Of a DNA stretch of 55,145 nucleotides, positions 48,001 to 55,145 are shown piece by piece (the first letter of the stretch is position 1; the number at the start of each line of letters is the position of its first letter). The stretch comes from Naegleria lovaniensis (lineage: Eukaryota; Heterolobosea; Eutetramitea; Acrasida; Naegleriidae), in NCBI RefSeq assembly GCF_003324165.1, contig NW_025407895.1, positions 1 through 55,145 on the forward strand. Reading direction: 5' to 3'. The notes beneath the pieces were generated by a model. That model was not told the origin of the DNA. It did not search any database and saw only the letters and a program-made list of their open reading frames with translations. The position numbers and the translations under genes were made by a program.

Positions 48001-51000
48001 CATGTCATTCAAAATCTTTTTGCATTTAGCAATAATTGCTGATCCATTAGCGGTATGCTTTGAATACGTGACAATTGATTCTAGAATCTTTCGTGTTAAT
48101 CGAGGTAGCATAGTTTGCACTTCCTCTTGATTCGTGTTAAAGCCTTGCTTGGATGGTGTTAAAATGCAAAGGAATAATAATGTGAGGAATTTGGTGTTCT
48201 CCAAAATATTTTCCTTCTCTGTGACTTTTTGTGATAATAAACTGCTTGGATACTTGTCAAGCATCAAGCCAAAGAAGGTCAGTAACTTGAATAATGTAGA
48301 GGTCTTTCTGTGAATATACTTTTCTGAGTCGGAAGAACTGATCAAAATAAATGACTCACTCGTCTTTTTGAGAGCAAATTTTTCAATAAAGTTATAAATG
48401 TGACCAATGATCGAGCATGAAGTCGAGGCCACATGTTCTTGTTCATCCTCTATTACTCTCACTTCTCCATCATCATCGAGCATGTCATTGTCATCAGTTG
48501 TTTTCCTCTTTTTGTAATTTGTAGCTCGACTTCCAGATGAAGATGCTCTCTTATTTTCGAGATTCAATTCATCATGTTCCTTTTCCAAGTTAAACAATTG
48601 GTGAGGATACAAAAATTTGTGATTAAATAACCAATAAAGACAATCAAAAGAGGCCTCTAACTTTTGAAGCCAAACCATTACTTTTTCAAAATAAGAAATG
48701 TCATTGGCTGTTGCTGTCGTACTGAGAGCAATATTCACTTTCTTTTCTTCTTTCTCTGATTTGACCTTAATTGAACCTCCATAGCTTGGAATGTACGAAG
48801 AAGGAACGTCTACCACTCGAAGAACGCTCGATTCGTCAGATTTGAATTTTGCATGAATCCATCTTCGTGGCCATCATCTGTATCAAATCCAGGCAATAAC
48901 ATGCACAACGTTGGGAATAATCTCATGCATTGCTCACGACAAATTCTCTCGCCGTTTCCACATTGCATGAAAATCCAATCCACACAATCAGCAAGCGTTG
49001 TGTGAATTCTACGATCCATCTCACTGATAAGAAGAGATGATTTTTGAACTACAATTCTCTCGATATGTCCAATTAATTGAATAGATTTTTCAATGATACC
49101 AGTGCTGTTGGAGCTCGAATGAGATGTTTTTTGATTTTCTAAAATTTCTGAATCATTGTCAATAATTTTTAAACTGATAATCACATTGTGTAACCAATCA
49201 AGCACATGTCTTTGAACGAGTGCGTCTACTTCTCTAAAGCTTTTGTACATGCTGTTAAAAGCAATAACAGCTCCCAATCTCTTGAACAAATTTGGATGAT
49301 GGATGTTGCTGTATAGCCTTTGGAAAAGTGATTTCACATTAATGTATTTCTTGTCACGATCGTGCTTGACTGACCACTTCAAGAATTCATTCAATAATAA
49401 AGCACATTGATCTCTGAGAGCTCCATCCGTAGTGTTTGACATGGAATCAATGATTGAGTCCAATAAAGCCATGGTCTCCTTATTTTCATATTGCATGTTT
49501 TGAGTAAGCCAGTGGACCAATTGGAACATTAAAGGTTCAAATAATTGTTTGGTGACTTGTTCAGTATCGACTGAAAGTCTCAACAATACTGGAAATAATT
49601 TTTCATAGATTTTGTAATAAGGGGTTGGGTCGCTTGAGACTACTACAGTAGATTCTTCATCATTGATTGATGAATCTTGCTTGTTTTTGCGCTTTTCATC
49701 TTCTTCCTGTTGCTTCATTTGAATTTCTTGTGCCCTTTGTCTTGCTTGTGGGCTATATGCATTTTTACCAACCATATAAAGTACAATCGAGTGCAAGAAT
49801 TCACATGCCGCAATCTTGGTTTGTCTATCACTAGATTTTTCAGCAAGTTCCGTAATTCTGGGTAAAACAGGATCAAAGAAAAGTTCCATTTTCACATCAC
49901 GGAATGGCATTGAGAATTTCACACGTGGCTCCGTGTCCCATGTAATAATGATATCGTCATTGGCGTGTGAATTTTCGGCCTTGTTCAAAATATTGGCATT
50001 GTCTCCTCCAATTTTTCCTAGTAATCGGATGATACCTAATTGTACTTTCTTGAGTGGGGTTTTGTCAAAACTAGAAAGCTTGTTTTTAGCTTGTGTAGTG
50101 TTATCATTGGTTTTTCTGATGGAAGTTTTGGTTTGTCCTTTCAACAGTTTGGAAATGTCGGACACCTCTGCATCTACATCATTGTCGTCACCGCTCACAC
50201 CAATAGAGTTGTTGTGCTTGACCATCAGATAGGGATCTAATTTTGGTAAAACTTTAGGGAAGCACTTTTCAACAAGTTCAGATCTTGGCAACACTTTCAA
50301 CCAATATTCAATGGCTTCAAGACCGATGTTTGCAAGAGGTAAATAACTTAGGCCCAACTCGAAGGATAACTGCAATGGATGCACCCAATATTTGAGATCA
50401 ATAAATGATTTAGGCATGGAAAGCACAAATTTGATGCAACTAGTGAGTAATTCTCCTTTGAATTCATGCAATCGTTGAATGACGTTATCTTTAACAAACT
50501 TCAAAAGTAATTGATAGCAAATGACTTTGGTATTGTAATCGACAATGAAGAGTTTCTTCATGAGAATTTCATCATCTTCAACTTCTTCATCTGTCATTTG
50601 GGCAGCATTCTCAGCCAATAGTGATTGAGATTCTTGTTTTACAATTGTGGAAGATGACTTCATGATGGTACTCTTGTCGTTGATATTTTCAAAATAGTCA
50701 TACTTGTCACTAATCTTCATGGCCACTGATAACATTTTGTAGAATCCGCTAATGTATGGATATTGAATTGATTTTTCTACAACAAGTTTCGAGAACACAT
50801 AATTCCATCTTAAAAAGTGTTTTGGTTTACACTTCTTCAAAAATCTTTTTGAAAATTCAACCAAGTTCAAGAACAGCTCCATATCTTTAGCATTTGATGG
50901 GATGAGTGCATCTTGAAGAATTGCAGTTCCTTCATCAACTACCTGCCCTGTAGCTGTTGTGACTGAGTTTCCAGAGGTACTGCCATCTCCCGACAAGGTA

Positions 51001-53012
51001 CTTGCATGTGTACATCTGAGATCGAATTTGGATATCATTTGCATAATCACTTCGATCAATTTGTCATACACAATGGAATGCAAATGTTCAATAAGATCTT
51101 CGGATAGTGTTAAATCAACCCATGGATAATTCCAATCTCCTAGTTTGATATTCTTTGGATTTAAAATATTGTACCATAAATCTAAGTATTCTTCATAGAG
51201 GGATGGAGGTTGGTCGGAGGCCATTGAATTAGTATTGGTGTTCACATCATTGGTGGTCACTAGAGAAGTCACACTAGAAATTGTCAAAGTCATACATTGA
51301 AACACAATTCGATCTAAAAAGTTTCCAAGAGCTCTCTCTTTCATATACAATGCAATCAATAATTTCACAAATGCGCTATAATTAGCATACTTATACTTGG
51401 GGAACAGATATTGCTTTGGGTAAACCAAAAACAAAATTCCTGAAATTTTCTCTAACGAGTCCATAATCCATGAATCAACAATGTCAAGTTCAAGAATAAT
51501 ATTCGCAAAAGCAGATAAAAAAGATGGAATGTGAGAAACAGATTCTTCAAGTTGCTCTTGACTTCTTGTAAGTAATTGATCACTCAATTTCAGTAATTGT
51601 CTTAGAATTATTTTCATGTCGTTTTGTGTCAAGAATTTCTTCATTGGAAGAGCAAATTGTCCAAAACTTCTAATTGCAATACTTAGGAAATACTTGTTGA
51701 TGTTTGGATTAATGGATGGAGCCGTACTCGATTGAACAGAGACATCAGAAAAATTTAGTGAAAGTAAACCTTTGAATTTTTGCATGAGATTCTTAAACGT
51801 TCGCAAATTCGATTCAAGTTTTCTTCCGCCATCACGAATTAACTCGTATGAAATTTGTGCTAGGAAACTCTCAAGTGCAGGGAATGCATTCTTTCGTACC
51901 TTGTCATTTCGATGAGAACATAATGTTGAAAGTCGATCAAACATTTTCTCTGCATCCACTGTGAGATATTCCTTAAATTGGAATGCATGTTTCGCAAGTA
52001 AAATCAATGCAGATTTTGGAACGTCGTATCGAGTTTCATTCACAAGCTCCAGACTTGTGCACAAGAGTTGATACAATGGTTTGATATAGGTCGAACCTTC
52101 TTCTACAGAACCACCAAATTGAGACAAGAAATGGGAGAGACCTCGAAACGTCGAAGCAATCAATTGTGGTTCTGGTTTTGCCTTCTTTGACTGATTGAGT
52201 AGTGTACTCATGAGAAGAGACAACATTTGTTGTTGATACATGTGTGTCTCTCCAGGAAAATATTCACACAACACACCTAATAAGTGTAAAATACTTCCTT
52301 TCAATGTTTGATTACCATTATTGCCCAATCGTTGGAATTCTTTGAAATAGACTTGGAACACTTCTCGAATATTGAGACTTGTATCGGACTCTGCAGGAGA
52401 TCGATTGGATAAAGTAGCCACAGCACTTGATGATTCTCCAGTAGTAGAGTTTTCATTCCTCTCATCTGTCTCCATTTGATTGTTATTCTTGGTTGCGTCA
52501 TCATTGGTCGTTGAGGACGTACCTGCTTCATCCGATTCGGAGGAGGAAGAGGAACTTTTTGATATCAATAATGGAGAATCATTCTCCATCAAAATAATTA
52601 ATAATTTAATGAGAGGAGGAATGGTTGCGAGTCGTACTTGATTCGAACTCTCTCGTCGGAAGACATTGACACACCACCTTTTGATCACAAGAACGTGCTC
52701 TAAAATTCGTTCTTTTGCAATTTTAATATAATTCAATAAAAAGTCGAAAATTGCTTTCCGACTCAGAGTCATCGTCTTGTTGCCTCCAATCGAACTTGGA
52801 TATAAAGTGAGTGATCGATTGACATAGGCAAATATTCCCTTCTCTTCATGGAATAGAATACTAGAGCAGAGACCAATGTCGTCCGAGGAGAGTCGACTGC
52901 AAAAATCGTTCATATCCGAAACGATAGAAATTGGATTTAACAGTGCTGTGCACTTTTCTCCTTCTTCGAGTACTGTATGTAAATCGAGAAGATGACGATC
53001 CAAGGCTTGCAT
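39025..53012 (-). CDS. PRKDC: DNA-dependent protein kinase catalytic subunit (DNA-PKcs)
   Basis: Two abutting frames, 53012-48810 (about 1400 residues) and about 48870-39025 (about 3265), form one PIKK of about 4660 residues (human 4128). The N-terminus matches DNA-PKcs (LSHFLSQFG with EEGSTYIKPL, SALILLAKHAFQF, NAFPALESFLAQIS). HEAT-like helices and a FAT region follow, then the kinase: KGGEDLRQDQRIQQLF, GIGDRHLENFLVD, IGIDFGHAFGSA, LPVPELVPFRLTRQ, NTMDVFIKEPLVDW. The FATC end is CLIDMATDVKILGRTYIGW. Catalytic Asp/Asn and DFG are intact, so it should be an active kinase of non-homologous end joining, recruited by Ku to DNA ends. TRRAP is excluded because that family lacks these residues. The frame breaks once near 48810-48875; no intron fits, so this is a 1-nt indel in the sequence or genome. 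It starts 124 nt downstream of AP-3 beta. Confidence 0.92.
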
Positions 53013-53136
53013 TTTTTTGTTGTTGTGGGTTTTGATGATTTCCAATCTCTCGTCCTTCCCTTGTGGCAAATATTTGTGTGAAAAGTCAAACGATGAGTCA
53101 GCACAAAAAGTGAAATATTATTTAATTGTCTCGAGA

Positions 53137-55145
53137 CTAGTAAAAATCAAAGGTGGTAGTGGTTGGCTTTTTGGCGCTTGTTGGTGTTTTTACAGCTGAT
53201 TTGGAGCTCGATGAAGGCTTCATGAATTCTTCTTCATCATCTTCTTCCTCCTCCTCTTCCTCCTCTTCTTCTTCTTCCTCTTCTTCGTCTTCTTCTTCTT
53301 CACCCTCTTCTTCTTCCTCTTCTTCTTCGCCTTCCTCTTCCTCACCTTCCTCTTCTTCTTCTTCTTCGCCATAAAAGTTGTCAATATCATCCTCTTCCTC
53401 TTCTTCCTCTTCCTCTTCCTCAAATTCAGCATCTCCCTCCAATTCATCATCCTCTTCTTCTTCTTCCTCTTCTTCACCATAAAAGTCGTCGATATCTCCA
53501 GAGAATAAATCTGAGGATGTCTCTCCAATAGCACCAACATCAGCTTGCACGTCAGTCGATGCCAAAACATTTCTGTCTTCGTAGTTGAGAGTTTCTGGTG
53601 GGAAATCAGGAAGAGGCAAATAGCCATCTGTAGAATGGTTTAGAATGTGTGACAATGTACCTAAAATAAATCTAGCACGGTCCTCAACAAACTTGCTGTT
53701 AAGTGAAATGGATGTTTTGGTGTTGGCTCCGAAAATATCGTCCGATTTTTCATGCAAAGTAGATACAAGTCCTTTTGGATTGAATAAAATATTTCTCATA
53801 AATCTGGCACGATCACGAACATCATAACTCTGGTCATATCGAGCCAAGTTCAAAACATATTGAATCAATAAATTGATTTGCTCTGACTTTTTAACGTCAG
53901 CGGTATTGGCAACCTTCAAATACAATTTGGTACTCAAATTCAAAGCTTGCAATTTGACCAAGTCATCTTCCTTGACAAAATCCTTGGCTAAAATACGTAG
54001 AGCATCAGCAGCAACGCCAATGCCAATACCCTCCTTTGAAGGAAGATAGTCAATATATTCTCCAATCATGTAGGCAATGCTTGCTCTGGCAACTGGAATT
54101 TTGATATCATCCAACAAAATGGCCATTTGCAAAATAATTTTCTTGTTATCTTCAGGATTTTGTTGCAAGAGTTGATGAATGACAATAATGGATTCTGCCA
54201 CAATTGTATCTGATCCCTTTGTAATTAAATTCATCAATGTACCAATACATGATTCTACAACTTCAGGAATTCTTGATGCCACTCTTCCCATGGCTCTAAC
54301 AGTATTGTTAACAAAGTCTTGTTCGTTGGGGAATTTGACATAAGTTCTGAATTCTTTCAGAATACTGTGAACTGTTTCATCAGTGGCGAGAAGTGACAAA
54401 ATCTCTAATTTGAGATTCTTTACATAGGCTGGATCTGTTGAATAAATAAAGAAATCCTTCAGGTGATTTGCAAAAATTTCTGGTCGTTCTCTTGCGATGG
54501 TTGAGACAGACATTAACCCAATGTATGCATTCTCACGATAAAATCTCAAAATTCTCAATAATGGGGCGACACATTTCAAAGCAAATTCTTGTTTAGGTGC
54601 CAAATAGAAATGTAAATCGACCACCATTAAAACAACAGCGCTGTTGTTAGTTTTCAATAAAGGAGCTGTTGATTTCAATAATAATCTGTGATCTTGATCA
54701 AGTTCCATCTCTGCTCCTGGTTCAAACCCATCATCGAATATTTCTTGTTTCCGTCATGATTTCCTTCTGTGTCATCGTCATCTTCGTAGAAAGCACGTTT
54801 CTTGTATGCATCACTCTTGAATGGAGATTGGAAATGAGCACGTCCATACCGTAACAACATTTGCATAATTGAACATTGTCCCCATTCATCACAATCAACA
54901 AGAATCGGCACAGTTTTCTGAATACTGGGTGAATCAATGAGTAGTTGGTTGGACAGACTTCATTGAAAGCGTGAACTGCGGCTCCCAAAACCATAGTATT
55001 GTTATCCTTCAATAATTCTCCGATTAAATCAGCACATTCTGCTCCGAGTTCATCTGGATTTTGTCTGAATACTTTAATGATACCTAAAGCAGCTGCTTTT
55101 CTCACGTAGGGACTCATATCATGAAGACATTTTTTGATTTCCGAC
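53137..55145 (-). CDS. AP3B: AP-3 complex subunit beta, 5' partial, frame broken twice
   Basis: The gene runs off the window end; the first visible residues are IKKCLHDMSPYVRKAAALGI. Adaptin HEAT repeats follow (LLKDNNTMVLGAAVHAFNEV, DCDEWGQCSIMQMLLRYGR, DQDHRLLLKSTAPLLK, RYDQSYDVRDRARFMRNILF), then a very acidic hinge and a Lys/Ser/Thr tail ending TTTTFDFY. It belongs to the AP-3 vesicle coat, sorting cargo from endosomes/Golgi to lysosome-like organelles. The appendage (ear) domain of animal AP-3 beta is absent. The frame shifts near 54908 (FRKLC versus ILVDCDEW) and again between about 54740 and 54760 (HDGNKK versus EIFDDGFEPGAEMEL). Each is repaired by one extra base, so they look like single-base deletions in the sequence. 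Confidence 0.88.
53220..53480 (-). repeat. Low-complexity Glu/Asp codon tract in AP-3 beta hinge
   Basis: About 260 nt of nearly pure GAA/GAG with some GAT/GAC (TCY on the plus strand) encode uninterrupted runs of Glu with few Asp, Gly and Phe. AP-3 beta hinges are acidic in other eukaryotes; this one is unusually pure. The plus strand of the tract gives a spurious poly-Ser frame. Confidence 0.85.

Noticed and set aside
48783-48814. A 29-nt GT-AG intron joining the two DNA-PKcs frames
   Set aside because: GTAGAC...CCAAG would keep the frame, but it is shorter than any intron seen here, has a poor donor and removes plausible coding sequence.
39025-53012. TRRAP as identity of the giant PIKK
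   Set aside because: Intact GDRHxxN and DFG motifs and the DNA-PKcs-like N- and C-termini exclude TRRAP, which is catalytically dead.
53153-53374. Poly-Ser protein on the plus strand
   Set aside because: It is the complement of the acidic codon tract of AP-3 beta; no independent coding signal.

Overview
The window looks like nuclear DNA of a free-living amoeboflagellate of the Naegleria type (Heterolobosea). The sequence is AT-rich and densely packed with genes on both strands. Coding regions are interrupted by few, short GT-AG introns with GTAAGT/GTATGT donors. The gene set is plainly eukaryotic: DNA-PKcs, AP-3 beta, a PAK kinase, an IQGAP-like RasGAP, a TRK potassium transporter, class III nucleotide cyclases, F-box and RCC1 proteins, and Pol III tRNA genes. 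The genus assignment is an inference from this gene style; no marker gene is present.

Layout. 1-3168 (+) is a tandem array of three related protein-kinase units: a SAM-linked pseudokinase, a decayed copy and an intact kinase. 3187-4749 (-) is a GNAT-like protein. 5293-10803 (+) is a CH-filamin-RasGAP fusion related to IQGAP. A tRNA-Val(AAC) sits at 10988-11061 (-). Then follow, on +, gluconokinase (11271-11987), a secreted RCC1/EGF protein (12256-15440), a probably broken F-box gene (15541-17217) and a receptor-type cyclase with a betaine-binding-like ectodomain (17430-20207).

20.5-25.7 kb is an accessory, decaying segment. It holds a broken Cys-rich gene (-), a tRNA-Leu(CAG) whose 3' end is tandemly reiterated, a complete-looking 1.2 kb transposable element with terminal inverted repeats and 9-bp target duplications (Mutator-like size class), and a frameshifted reverse transcriptase/RNase H remnant of DIRS/Ty3 type. 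An unrecognised gene follows (25816-27234, +).

27520-29387 (-) is a p21-activated kinase with a 3-nt exon, 29628-32285 (-) a TRK/HKT potassium transporter, and 33307-38958 (+) a nine-exon, multi-membrane-segment PAS adenylate cyclase. The minus strand from 39025 to the end carries the DNA-dependent protein kinase catalytic subunit (39025-53012) and the 3' part of AP-3 beta (53137-55145).

The signalling genes form a plausible functional set (kinases, RasGAP, PAK, two cyclases), but nothing shows that they are co-regulated. Single-base reading-frame breaks occur both in dispensable-looking genes and in conserved ones (DNA-PKcs, AP-3 beta), so some are probably assembly indels rather than biology.
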